Below the pieces are notes generated by a model. That model was given only the letters and a program-made list of their open reading frames with translations. It was not told where the DNA came from and ran no database searches. 64,000 nucleotides of DNA from JANSYA01 sp965243385. GTDB taxonomy: Bacteria > Spirochaetota > Leptospiria > Leptospirales > Leptonemataceae. Below are positions 36,489-46,956 of this stretch, one piece after another. Position 1 is the first letter of the stretch. The number at the start of each line of letters is the position of its first letter. The DNA lies in the NCBI GenBank assembly GCA_965243385.1, contig CBDEUV010000002.1, positions 62,001-126,000 of the forward strand, read 5' to 3'. A program made the translations under genes and the position numbers.

Positions 36489-37427
36489 ATGAACGAGACA
36501 CCGCGGGTGGCCGTGCTGGGTGCCGGCGCGATGGGTAGCCTGTTCGGCGGGCTGTTGGCCGAAGGCGGGCTCGACGTGACGCTGGTCGACGTGTGGCAGG
36601 ACCACGTCGACGCGATCAACCGGGACGGGCTGAAAATGGTCGGGTTCGGCGGCGATCGGGCGATCTCGGTGGCGGCGACGGCGGCGCCGGGGCGCCTCGC
36701 CCCGGCGGACGTGGTGTTCGTGCAGTGCAAGGCGATGATGACCGAGGCGGCGCTGGCCGGGGCAGCGAACCTGGTGGGGCCGGACACGGTGGTGGTGTCG
36801 TTCCAGAACGGGCTCGGCAACGAAGAGGTGATCGCCGGGGTGATCGGCGAAGACCGGGTGCTGGGCGGGCTGACATCGCAGGGGGCGAGCCTGGAAGGGC
36901 CCGGGATCGTGCGGAACTATGCCGAGCTGCCGACGACCATCGGCGAAATGGCCGGGGGACCGAGCGAACGGGCGACGCGGCTAGCGGCGGTGCTGTCGGC
37001 GCACGGTCTGCCGACGGTGGCGAGCGAGAACGTGCGGCTGGCGATCTGGAAAAAACTGATGGCCAACGTCGGTGTCAGCCCGACGTCGGGGATTACCAAC
37101 CTGCCGGTGGACAAGGTGATGGCGGTGCCGGAGCTACGGGAGACGATTTTCGCGGCGTTGGACGAGGCGGCGGCGGTGGCGCGGGCCGAGGGGATCGACC
37201 TGGACGCCGAGGAGACGCGCGAAGTGCTGCTGAAAGTCACGGGCGCCGGCGGCACGGGGGGCAACAAGTCGTCGCTGTGCCACGACCTGCTGAATCAGCG
37301 GCCGACGGAGATCGATTTTATCAACGGGGCGATCGTGCGGCTGGGGGCGCAACACGGGGTGGCGACGCCGGTCAACAGCACGCTGGTGGCGGCGGTGAAG
37401 GCGATGGAGAGCGCCTATCTGGGCTGA
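36489..37427 (+). CDS. 2-dehydropantoate 2-reductase (ApbA/PanE family)
   Basis: 312 aa NADPH-dependent reductase of the ketopantoate reductase family. Rossmann motif VLGAGAMGSLFGGLLA at the N terminus, VQCKAMMTEAAL, SFQNGLGNEE, the catalytic lysine in WKKLMANVGVSPTSG, and C-terminal SSLCHDLLNQRPTEIDFINGAIV, the family hallmark. ATG 36489 gives the family start. Pantothenate synthesis is likely, but paralogues act on other 2-oxoacids. Confidence 0.88.
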   Translation: MNETPRVAVLGAGAMGSLFGGLLAEGGLDVTLVDVWQDHVDAINRDGLKMVGFGGDRAISVAATAAPGRLAPADVVFVQCKAMMTEAALAGAANLVGPDTVVVSFQNGLGNEEVIAGVIGEDRVLGGLTSQGASLEGPGIVRNYAELPTTIGEMAGGPSERATRLAAVLSAHGLPTVASENVRLAIWKKLMANVGVSPTSGITNLPVDKVMAVPELRETIFAALDEAAAVARAEGIDLDAEETREVLLKVTGAGGTGGNKSSLCHDLLNQRPTEIDFINGAIVRLGAQHGVATPVNSTLVAAVKAMESAYLG

Positions 37428-37465
37428 GGCCGATGACGGTATCGTGACCGGCGGTGGGGGTTTGA

Positions 37466-37526
37466 TGGTGCGGCTGAGAGGACTCGAACCTCCACTCCCA
37501 TACGAGAACTAGCACCTGAAGCTACG
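37466..37526 (-). tRNA. 3' portion of tRNA-Leu(CAG), 5' half missing
   Basis: On the minus strand: anticodon stem-loop TAGC-TTCAGGT-GCTA with CAG anticodon, a class II variable arm (TCTC-GTAT-GGGA), a T-arm with GGTTCGAGTCC, acceptor strand CAGCCGC, discriminator A and encoded CCA ending at 37466. The matching 5' strand GCGGCTG and the D-arm are absent upstream; the sequence there is protein-coding. Either an attachment-site remnant or an assembly break. It cannot make a functional tRNA. Confidence 0.8.
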
Positions 37527-37541
37527 CTGGCCGGGCTCAAC

Positions 37542-39044
37542 GTGGCGTTGGCGCATGGCAACGCCTGGCCGACGCCATGGCCGCGGCCGAGCTTGCAGGT
37601 GTCGGCCGATCTGGCGGGGCTGATCGTGGTGCTGGGTATCGTCGTGGCGGTGCGCGGGCGGGTGAGCCGGCGCTGGCAATGGGCGGCGGCGGTGGCGGTC
37701 GGGCTGCTGTTTTGGGCGCGCTATGGCGCAGTAACGACGGGCAGCCTGTTCGGCCGGCCGATCAACGTCTACTGGGAGGCGCGCCACCTGCCCAACGTGG
37801 CGGCATTGGCGTTTTCGACGGTGCCGTGGTGGGAATGGGTGGCCGGCGTGCTGGTGGTGGCGGCGACGGTGGCGGTGCTGCTGGTGGCGGCGCGGTGGGC
37901 GGCGGCGGCACTGGGCGACGCGCTGGCCGGGGCGCGGGTGCGGCGGGTGGCGATCATCGCCGGCGTGGTGGCGATCGCCTGGCCGGGGACGCCGGAGTGG
38001 CGGGCGCATCCGGCGGCGGCGCAATCGTTCGCGCGGCAAGGGGCGCTGACGGTGTCCAACATCGTACGGCCGCGGGTGCCGCTGGTGGCGCCGGTGGCGC
38101 TCCGCGACCCGGGGGTGCGGGTCGGCGGCGACGTGGTGGTGACGTTCCTGGAATCCTATGGCGAGGTGGCGTTCGCGGTGCCGGAGGTGGCGGCGCGGCT
38201 GGCGCCGGCGTACGACGACCTGGCGGCGGCGGCCGCCGGCGCGGGGTGGGCGGCGGCAAGCGGCTGGGTCGAGGCGGCGACCTTCGGCGGGGCGTCATGG
38301 CTGACCCACGCCAGCCTGTTGTCGGGGGCGGTGATCGGCGACCAGCGCGACTACTTGAGCCTGTTGGACGGCGACTACCGGTTGCTGACGGACGATTTCG
38401 GCGCCGCCGGATACCGCACGGTGGTGCTGGCGCCGGGGATCCGCGAGGCGTGGACGGACGGGGCGGCGCTGGGGTTCGACGCGGTGTACGACGCGGCGGC
38501 CCTGGCCTACCCCGGCGCGCCGGTGGGGTGGTGGCGGGTGCCCGACCAATACACGATGGCGTTCCTGGCCGAGCGGGAGCTGGCGCCGGCCGCACGGGCG
38601 CCGGTGTTCGCGATGTTCCCGACGATCATGAGCCACATGCCGTTCCAGCCGGTGCCGGTTTACACGGCGGATTGGGGCGCGGCGTTGGCGGGGACGATCG
38701 ACAGCGGTCCGGTGGTGGCGACCGAGCAAGTATGGGGCGGCCACCGGGCGGCGTATGGCGATGCGATGGCCTACAACCTGGCGATGGTCGGCGGCTTCCT
38801 GACCGGCCAGGTGCCGGACGACGCGCTGGTGGTGGTGGCGGGCGACCACCAGCCGCCAGGGGTGGTCGCCGGGCCGACGGCGTCGTGGCGGGTGCCGGTG
38901 CACGTGTTTGCCAAGGATGCCGCGATGTTGGAGCCGTTCAAGGACTTGGGCTTCACCGACGGGGTGCGGCCGGGGACGGCGGCCGGCGAGGTGCCGGGGA
39001 TCTGGAGCGTCGGCAACGCGCTTAGGGGGATGGTGCCGGAGTGA
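37542..39044 (+). CDS. LTA synthase-like sulfatase-superfamily membrane protein, 5' end possibly truncated
   Basis: At least 500 aa. Hydrophobic N-terminal helices (ADLAGLIVVLGIVVAV, AAVAVGLLFWARYG, WVAGVLVVAATVAVLLVAA) precede an alkaline-phosphatase-fold domain with FLESYGE, GGASWLTHASLLSGA (nucleophile region) and VVVAGDHQPPG. Family members transfer phosphoglycerol or phosphoethanolamine at the outer membrane face. The frame remains open back through the tRNA fragment without a normal start; GTG 37542 is only the first available codon. A short N-terminal piece is probably lost. Confidence 0.78.
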   Translation: MALAHGNAWPTPWPRPSLQVSADLAGLIVVLGIVVAVRGRVSRRWQWAAAVAVGLLFWARYGAVTTGSLFGRPINVYWEARHLPNVAALAFSTVPWWEWVAGVLVVAATVAVLLVAARWAAAALGDALAGARVRRVAIIAGVVAIAWPGTPEWRAHPAAAQSFARQGALTVSNIVRPRVPLVAPVALRDPGVRVGGDVVVTFLESYGEVAFAVPEVAARLAPAYDDLAAAAAGAGWAAASGWVEAATFGGASWLTHASLLSGAVIGDQRDYLSLLDGDYRLLTDDFGAAGYRTVVLAPGIREAWTDGAALGFDAVYDAAALAYPGAPVGWWRVPDQYTMAFLAERELAPAARAPVFAMFPTIMSHMPFQPVPVYTADWGAALAGTIDSGPVVATEQVWGGHRAAYGDAMAYNLAMVGGFLTGQVPDDALVVVAGDHQPPGVVAGPTASWRVPVHVFAKDAAMLEPFKDLGFTDGVRPGTAAGEVPGIWSVGNALRGMVPE

Positions 39045-39783
39045 GGCGGGCGTAGATGTCGCCGGAAGCGGTGGCGCCGGTCAGGCCGGCGAGCCACTCG
39101 GCAAGGGCGGCTTGGCCGCGCCAGTCGTCGAATATCAGCCGCGCGGTCTCGCCCAACGAGACGTTGTATCGATAGGTGCCGAGGGCGGCGAGACGGTCGA
39201 GGCAGGCGGTGGCCTCGTCGCGGGCGGCGACGAGGAACTCGAACGACAATGCCGGGATCGGTTGGGATAAACCGGCGAGGACTTGGCGTTCATAGCCCTC
39301 GACGTCGATCTTGCAGAAATCGGGGACGCCGTGTTCGGCGATGAGGGCGTCGAGGGTGGTGACGGTGACGGGCACCTCGCGGTTCCAGTCGACGCCGGCG
39401 AAGGCCCGTTGGGCGCCGACTTGGCGGGCCCAATCGCCGGCGAGGGTCGACACGGTGGGGGTGCGGTCGCTGACCAGCATGGTGGTCTCGCCGGGCGCGG
39501 CGCCGACGGCGTCGGGGACAATGGTGACGCCGGGTTTATCGGCGTAGAGGCGGCGCAAGGCCTGGAGAAACAACGGCTGGGGCTCGACGGCGACGACGCG
39601 GGCGCGCAGGCGGCGGAACATGGCGACGCGGCCGCCGATGTGGGCGCCGATGTCGAAACACAGACCGCCGGGCGGCACGAACTGGGCATACAAGGCGCGG
39701 GCCCGGCGATGCTTGAGGGGCTGGCCGTGGTAGATGACCGCCGAGCGGGCGAGGCCGTAGAATTGGGAAACGGTGAGCGCCAT
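39022..39783 (-). CDS. FkbM family SAM-dependent methyltransferase
   Basis: 253 aa. SAM-binding motif LCFDIGAHIGGRVAMFRR near residue 42, VVAVEPQPLFLQALRR for motif II, and the FkbM signature FCKIDVEGYERQVLAGLS near 158. Acts on a sugar, lipid or secondary-metabolite hydroxyl; substrate unknown. It converges with, and overlaps by 23 bp, the sulfatase-like gene; such pairs occur in envelope polysaccharide contexts, though that is inference. Confidence 0.87.
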   Translation of the reverse strand: MALTVSQFYGLARSAVIYHGQPLKHRRARALYAQFVPPGGLCFDIGAHIGGRVAMFRRLRARVVAVEPQPLFLQALRRLYADKPGVTIVPDAVGAAPGETTMLVSDRTPTVSTLAGDWARQVGAQRAFAGVDWNREVPVTVTTLDALIAEHGVPDFCKIDVEGYERQVLAGLSQPIPALSFEFLVAARDEATACLDRLAALGTYRYNVSLGETARLIFDDWRGQAALAEWLAGLTGATASGDIYARLTPAPSP

Positions 39784-40611
39784 AAGGCACCAAGATAACG
39801 CGGATGGTGGGGATCAGAAAAAGAGAAGAGACGCCAAGTGCGTGGACGCGGGAGTCCTGAACTTGGCGCCTCTACAGGACCACACGTCCGAACTGGACGC
39901 CGGCCCGCAGGTGACACCCATCGTCCCGTCAACGATGCACACCACCCAGATCCTCATCGGCCAACACAGTGCCCGCGAAACCGAAACACCGCTGCACCGC
40001 CGGCGACAGCCTCTCGCGTTGATCCGTCGTGAGCCGCCCGGACTGCCCTCATGAGGTGATCCCCCGTAAAGGTTCCAGGGACTCGTCAGGTACGAGCAAA
40101 CCCCTCGCCAACCGCGCCCCGTTGTCCAGCCATGACACGCGGGCCGCGTTGACCTCGTAACATCCGTGTAGTTGCGCCCGCCGCGGAATTCCGCGCGCCC
40201 CTACATGCCGGCCCCACTCCCGCCGTGGGTCCTTGTGGCGGTTCTACCGTCGCCCGACACCCGTCAGTCTCAAGCGCGCGGCGGCCCCGCCGTGCCTGTT
40301 CCCGCCGCACCGTCGCGCGATTGGGAACCGGCGTGGTCCCGGTTGCCTTGTCGTGGATTTTCCCCGTCAGGAAGATCCGCAACGCCGCCGCCGCGACCGG
40401 TGTGTCATCGAGACCTGCGAGAGCCCTTGACGACACGCACGTAGTCTCGGCGAGAGACTTTGGGCTTGGCAATGGCATTCGCGCAAACCCAGCCGTTTTT
40501 CCTGTGAATAACCTGTGCATAACTCGAGAGTTCCGCACAATCGATTCACAGGTTATCCACCGGGATACCCACCGGCGAAACCGAACGAAAAACCACGGAC
40601 GAGAAATCGCC
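39784..40611. other. 828-bp gap, no gene found
   Basis: No frame here has protein-like composition on either strand; the longest open frames are low-complexity Arg/Ala/Pro artefacts. It holds an inverted repeat GCCAAGT (39833-39839) / ACTTGGC (39861-39867), a hairpin AGTCTC...GAGACT at about 40443-40459, and the DnaA-box cluster listed next. It is the longest non-coding stretch of segment A. Confidence 0.6.
40503..40561. promoter_or_regulatory. DnaA-box cluster, candidate oriC-type site
   Basis: TGTGAATAA (40503-40511) and TGTGCATAA (40514-40522) both match the reverse of TTATNCACA exactly; TTATCCACC (40553-40561) on the plus strand matches 8 of 9, and ATTCACA at 40544-40550 is a partial box. 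Three inverted boxes within 59 bp in the longest gene-free stretch of segment A suggest a DnaA-binding region, possibly an origin. No AT-rich unwinding element is obvious. Confidence 0.45.
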
Positions 40612-40976
40612 ATGACCACTGCGACCGAAAGGGGCAACGAACTGGTGCACCACATTTGCCGGGCGGCGGCGTGGGACGAAGCGGTGGCCGCGGGCAACCT
40701 ATCAGGGCAGCGCGCAGGGACGCTGCCGACGGGTTCATCCATTTTTCGGCAACGGCGCAACTGGCGGCGAGCGCGGCGCGTTACTGGCACGGCACGGACA
40801 ACCTGGTGGTGGTGACGGTGGCGGCGGCGCGGCTCGGCGACGCGTTGCGCTGGGAAGTGTCGCGGGGCGGCGCGCTGTTTCCGCACCTGTACGGGCCGTT
40901 AGCGGTCGCCGATGTGGCGCGGGTCGACCGGCTGGCGATGAACGACGACGGCAGCCACGTACTGCCGGCGTTTTAA
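40612..40976 (+). pseudogene. DUF952 domain protein, frameshifted
   Basis: The N-terminal part (ATG 40612, HHICRAAAWDEAVAAGNL) and C-terminal part (DAADGFIHFSATAQLAASAARYWHG, then LRWEVSRGGALFPHLYGPL) of a small DUF952 protein lie in different frames. The frame change falls at about 40,700-40,725, equivalent to one missing base. The rest is intact and ends TAA 40976, so a sequencing error or a recent mutation is more likely than decay. Function of DUF952 is unknown. Confidence 0.78.
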
Positions 40977-41536
40977 AGGCAGGCGGTGAGGTCGGTGAGG
41001 ACGGTGGCGTGGTCGCGCCACGGCAGGCCGTCGACAAAGGGCGCGGGGCGCGGCGGGTTGCGCCCCGGGCCACTCGGTGACGGCGACGGCGGGGCCGTTG
41101 CGTACGGTTTCGGTGAGAATATGCAAGCCGTTGGCGGGGTTTAGGTTGGCGGTGAGGGACGCGGCCCGGTCCGGCCAGAGGATGGCCAGGGCGCACAGCA
41201 AGGCCTGGGCCGCCCAGTTGGAAACGCCGGCGACGACCAGGTGATCGCACGGCACGACGCAGGCGATCCGGGTGGCGTTGGGCACGTTGGCGTGGAGCAA
41301 AACCGGCGGCAGGGCGGCCATGCCGAGCTCGTTGCCGCCGTCGCCGAAGCCGGCGGTGGTCCACGGCCCGGCGTGAAACAACTCGTGCAGCGGCGCGTTG
41401 ACGTCGGCCATGGGCACGCCGCTGGCGCGCTTGGGCACGCCATCGGCGGCGGGGCCGCAGCGCTCGATGGCGATGACATGGGACGGCGGAGCGGCGCGCC
41501 AGCGGGCGACGATGTCGGCCAACGGCTCGCCGCCGG
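40973..41536 (-). pseudogene. D-glutamate cyclase (DUF4392), C-terminal remnant with frameshift
   Basis: C-terminal third of a D-glutamate cyclase-like protein: PPSHVIAIERCGPAADG, FHAGPWTTAGFGDGGNELGM, and CVVPCDHLVVAGVSNWAAQALLCALAIL are family hallmarks. The 5' two thirds are missing where segment B begins. Near the end the frame breaks at the CCCC run 41063-41066; dropping one base restores PAPFVDGLPWRDHA and the stop at 40973, which overlaps the convergent DUF952 stop. The in-frame link to the protease is artificial. Confidence 0.82.
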
Positions 41537-41560
41537 GGAACGGCGACGGGGCGCACGGCC
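41500..41560. other. Chimeric join A/B
   Basis: Within one open minus-strand frame, a trypsin/PDZ protease sequence ending about MQRCVRDDTDGSWPCAPS changes into D-glutamate cyclase sequence starting about LADIVARWRAAPPSHVIAIE. The two families are not known to be fused, each part is truncated here, and codon style changes (segment B is rich in GAGCTCG/CTCGAG-type codons). Confidence 0.75.
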
Positions 41561-42938
41561 AGCTGCCGTCCGTGTCGTCACGAACGCAGCGCTGCATCGA
41601 GAACCAGCGCCGGTCGACGCGCACGACCGACACGCCCGGCGCCCGGGGGTTGTCGAGCAGGAAGTAGCGCAGCGGCACCCGGGCGCCGTCCGGGTAGCGG
41701 GCCATCTCCGCCTCGAAGGCCTCGAGCGACGGCGTCTCGACCCCGTTCACGTGGGTGATGACCGAGCCGGGCGGCAGACCGACGCGGGAGAACGTGTAGC
41801 CCGGGTTGGCGACGTAGACCCCGCCGACCGGCACCCCGTGGTTGCGGGCCTGGTGGTAGGACAGCGTGTTGAGCACGGCGCCGCCGAACTCGAGGTACGA
41901 GGACGGCGTGATGGCGTGCAGGTCGTCGATGCGAAGCTCGAGCCGCAGCGCCTCGCCGCCGCGCTCGACGTCGAGCATCACGCTGGCGCCGACGCCGTCG
42001 TCGAGCCGCGCCTCGAGCGGGAGGAAGGAGTCGATCGGCTCGCCGTCGACGCGCACGACGACGTCGCCGGGCTCGAGCACGCCGTCCGCCGGCCCGCCGG
42101 GCACGACCTCGCGCGCCACGATGAGCCCCGTGCCCTCCGGAAAGGCCTCCCGCACGGCCGCCTCCGTCTCCCGGCGGAGCCCGAGGCGGCGCAGCTCGTC
42201 GTAGGGCTGGTGGACGAAGACCGTCTGGATCGTGCCGCGGGAGACGGGCTCGCCCCGCCGCAGCAGCTCGAGGGCGCGCTTCACGCGGTCGAGCGGCAGG
42301 AAGAAGCTCGAGGCGGCCATGCGCTTCCCGCCGGCGTTGATCGCCACGACCTTGCCGTCGATGTCGATGACGGGCGAGCCGGACGATCCGCCGGACGTCC
42401 CCGAGGCCGCCTGGATGTAGAACGTATTGAAGTCGTTGAACGAGTTCGCCCCGTAGTGGGGCGCCTCGCGATCGAGGCGGGCGATCGTGCCGGGCAGGAT
42501 GGCGAGCTTCTCGCCGGCGTCGTTGCCGATCACACGGATCTCGCTGCCCACGCTGACCCGCTCGGGCGCGAGCTCGAGCTGCGGGACGTCCATGAACTTG
42601 ACGCTCGCCGGATCGAAGCGGAAGAACCCGAAGTCGTGGACCGGATCGCGGTAGACCGCCTCGACGTCCACCTCCTCGTTGTCGAGGAAGACCGCCTCGG
42701 CGACGCCGGGCCCCGGCATCACGACGTGGCGATTGGTCAGGATCAGGCCCTGCTCGGCGTCGACCACGAAGCCCGTGGCGGTCGAGTAGCCCGTGCCCGT
42801 CGCGTCGAACGCCCGGGGCGCGCTCACGCGCAGCACCACGACCGCCGGCGCCACCCGGTCGATGGTGTCCTGCCAGCCGTTCCCGGTCTGGCCGAGGGCG
42901 GCGGAGGCCAGGAGGGCGGCGATCAGCGCTGTGGGCAC
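41537..42938 (-). CDS. Trypsin-like serine protease with PDZ domains, C terminus lost at join
   Basis: About 467 residues of a secreted HtrA/Nma111-like protease. Signal peptide residues 1-16 (IAALLASAALG-Q). Catalytic triad regions: LILTNRHVV (His), PVHDFGFFRFD (Asp) and TSGGSSGSPVIDIDG (Ser). A PDZ domain follows (VVPGGPADGVLEPGDVVVRVDGEPID), then a second PDZ-like repeat (PGSVITHVNGVETPSLEAFE). Probably periplasmic protein quality control. Its own C-terminal tail is replaced by unrelated sequence after about 41,540. Upstream of thrC but not coupled to it. Confidence 0.82.
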
Positions 42939-43024
42939 GGAGGCTCCTGCTCGGGTGGGCGGCCGGGCGACTCGTTCACCCTGACGCCGCCGCCGGGCCC
43001 GGGGTTCTCTCGGCGCGGCACGCC

Positions 43025-44386
43025 TCAGCGCTGGAAGCGCAGATCGATCTCCTGGAGCATGCGGTCCCGCACGGCTTCGTACCGCGCCGGCAGCTCGATC
43101 GGCGGATTGGGCTGCTCGGGCGCGATCCCCTCGAGCTTCATCTCGTGATAGGCGAGCTTCGCGTCGGTGAACTTGAGGCCGTGCGCGGTCGAGATGACGA
43201 CGACGCGGTCACTCGACCGGATCAGCCCGCGCTCCACGAGCTTCTGCATCGCGACGAGCGCGACGCCCGTGTGCGGGCAGTTGAACAGCCCCGTGCGGTC
43301 GGCCGCCGCGCAGGCCTCCATGATCTCGGCCTCGCTGGCCTGCTCGACCACGCCGTCGTAGCGGCGCAGCGCGTCGATCGCCTTCTCGCGGGAGACCGGA
43401 TTGCCGATCTGGATCGCCGAGGCGACGGTCTTGCGCGCGGCGATGGGCTCGAAGACCTCGAAGTCGCGCTGGTACGAGAGATAGAGCGGGTTCGCCGCCT
43501 CCGCCTGGCCCACGCAGATCCGCGGCCGCTTGTCGACGAGCCCGAGCTCGAGGAGCATGTCGATGCCCTTGGCGAGGGCGGAGACGTTCCCGAGGTTGCC
43601 GCCCGGGATGACGAGCCACTCGGGCACCTCCCAGTCGAACTGCTCGATGATCTCGATGCCGACGGTCTTCTGGCCCTCGATCCTCAGGCTGTTCATCGAG
43701 TTGGCGAGGTAGATCCCGTCGCGCTCCGAGACCTGCTTGACGATCTCCATGCAGCCGTCGAAGTCCGTGTCGAGCGCGAAGACGATCGCGCCGTTCGCGA
43801 CGGGCTGGATCAGCTGCGCAAGGGAGATCTTGCCGCGGGGCAGGAAGACGACCGCCGGGATCGACGCCGCGGCCGCGTAGGCGGCGAGCGCGGCGGAGGT
43901 GTCGCCCGTCGACGCGCACGCCACCGCCGGGATCGGCGCGCCGTTCGCGACCATCTGCTTGACCTGCGAGACCAGGGCGGTCATGCCGAGGTCCTTGAAG
44001 CTGCCCGTGTGGGAGTTGCCGCAGAGCTTGATCCAGAGGTCCTCGAGGCCGAGCTCCCTCCCGTAGCGCTCGGCCCAGAAGAGGTTCGTGTTGCCCTCGT
44101 ACATCGACACGACGTTCTCGTTGTCGACGCCGGGCAGCACCCACTCCTTCTTGCTCCAGACCCCCGACCCATACGGCCACTCGTTGCGGCGGCCGCGGCG
44201 CGCGAAGGTCTCCTTCCACTCGACGGCGGAGGTCTTCTTGAGCTCCTCCATGTCGTGGACGACCTGCAGCAGGCCGCCCTCCGAATCCGTGTAGACGATC
44301 TCGTCGAGGGAGTAGCGCTCCGCGGGATCGCGCAGGCTCTCGAACCAGGCGCGGTACTCGGGCTTGCCCGCCGGCGCTGAAGCCAT
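43025..44386 (-). CDS. thrC: Threonine synthase
   Basis: PLP enzyme of 453 aa converting O-phosphohomoserine to threonine. PLP lysine in GNSHTGSFKDLGM near residue 120, phosphate loop STGDTSAALAAYAA, MYEGNTNLFWAERYG substrate segment, and IPGGNLGNVSALAKG. The ATG overlaps the hom stop as TGATG, so the two are coupled; the larger frame upstream is a shadow of hom. Third gene of the aminotransferase-hom-thrC operon. Confidence 0.94.
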   Translation of the reverse strand: MASAPAGKPEYRAWFESLRDPAERYSLDEIVYTDSEGGLLQVVHDMEELKKTSAVEWKETFARRGRRNEWPYGSGVWSKKEWVLPGVDNENVVSMYEGNTNLFWAERYGRELGLEDLWIKLCGNSHTGSFKDLGMTALVSQVKQMVANGAPIPAVACASTGDTSAALAAYAAAASIPAVVFLPRGKISLAQLIQPVANGAIVFALDTDFDGCMEIVKQVSERDGIYLANSMNSLRIEGQKTVGIEIIEQFDWEVPEWLVIPGGNLGNVSALAKGIDMLLELGLVDKRPRICVGQAEAANPLYLSYQRDFEVFEPIAARKTVASAIQIGNPVSREKAIDALRRYDGVVEQASEAEIMEACAAADRTGLFNCPHTGVALVAMQKLVERGLIRSSDRVVVISTAHGLKFTDAKLAYHEMKLEGIAPEQPNPPIELPARYEAVRDRMLQEIDLRFQR

Positions 44387-45719
44387 CACAAATCCTCCTC
44401 GATCCGGATCACGACCGTCGGGGCGGCCACGTCGTCGAGGCCGTCGACGACCTCGAGCGCGCTGCGGAGCGACGCCTCGTCGGTCGGGTGGGTCAGGACG
44501 ATCACGGGCACGGTCTGCCCGGGGCGATCGCTGCCCTTCTGCACCACGGACTCGATCCCGACGCCCTCGGCGGCGAGCGCCCCCGCGATGTGCGCGAGCA
44601 CCCCGGGCCGGTCGACCGCGGTGAAGCGCAGGTACGAGCGGCCGCGGACCTCGCCGAGCGGCACGAGCGGCTTGGGGACGAGGGCGTCCGGTCGGTAGGA
44701 GAGCGGCGAGACCGGTCCGACGCCGCCGCGCTCGATCTCGCGGGCGATCTCCATGAGGTCGGCCACGACGGCGCTCGCCGTCGGCAGCTCGCCGGCCCCG
44801 GCGCCGTAGTAGAGGGTCGGGCCGACGGCGTCCCCGACGACCTCGACCGCGTTCATGGCCGCGTCGACGTTCGCCAGCATGCTGCCTACCGGGACCATCG
44901 CCGGGTGCACGCGGGCCTCGATGCGCTCGTTGCCCCCCGCGTCGCGATCGCAGCGCGCGATCCCGAGGAGCTTGATGCGGTAGTCGAACTCCGACGCCAT
45001 CTCGAAGTCGACCGGCGCCATGCGCCGGATGCCCTCGGTGGGGATCTCCTTGTAGGTGAGCTCGGCGCCGAAGGCCATGCCCGTGAGCAGCGCCAGCTTG
45101 TGGGCCGCGTCGATGCCGTCCACGTCGAAGGTCGGGTCCGCCTCGGCGTAGCCGAGCTCCTGGGCGCGCTTGAGGACGACCTCGAAGTCCTCCTCGGTGC
45201 GCTCCATCTCGGTCAGCACGTAGTTGGTCGTGCCGTTCAGGATGCCCACCACGCGGTCGATGTGGTTCGCGGCCAGCCCCTCGCGAAGCGAGCGGAGGAT
45301 CGGGATGCCGCCGCCCACCGCGGCCTCGAAGAGCACGTCCACGCCCTTCTCCTCGGCCGCGGAGAAGATCTCCTTGCCGTGGAGCGCAAGGAGCGCCTTG
45401 TTGGCCGTCACGACGTGCTTGCCCGCCGCGATCGCCTCGAGGATGAAGCGCTTCGCGACGTCGTAGCCGCCCACGAGCTCGACGACGATCTCGACCTCCG
45501 GGTCGGCGATGAGCGCTGCGGCGTCGTCGTCGAACGCGATGCAGTCGAGAGGCACGCCGCGGTCCGTGTCGGTGTCGAGATCGGCGATCCGCACGAGCCG
45601 CAGACCGAACCCGAGACGCTGGGCGATGACCCCGGCGTTCCGAGCGAGCACCTTGACGACCCCGGTCCCGATCGTGCCGAAGCCGATCAGGCCGACGCCC
45701 ACGCTGCGCTGCTCTCCGC

Positions 45720-45723
<4 letters not shown>
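44386..45723 (-). CDS. hom: Homoserine dehydrogenase (with ACT domain)
   Basis: NAD(P)H-dependent enzyme of 445 aa reducing aspartate semialdehyde to homoserine. Rossmann GLIGFGTIGTGVVKVL near residue 12, VTANKALLALHG, the catalytic core AAVGGGIPILRSLREGL and GILNGTTNYVLTEM, ELGYAEADPTFDVDGIDAAHK, and a C-terminal ACT domain (FTAVDRPGVLAHIAGALAAEGV) for threonine feedback. True start ATG 45723 overlaps the aminotransferase TGA (ATGA). Normal family length. Confidence 0.95.

Positions 45724-46956
<1,233 letters not shown>

Noticed and set aside
40086..40886. A 266-codon minus-strand frame and 196- and 90-codon plus-strand frames in the gap
   Set aside because: Arg/Ala/Pro artefacts without start sites or recognisable motifs, partly covering the DUF952 gene.
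40899..42938. A natural protease-D-glutamate cyclase fusion enzyme
   Set aside because: Both parts are truncated at the change of composition, and a frameshift and unrelated flanks make misassembly the simpler reading.
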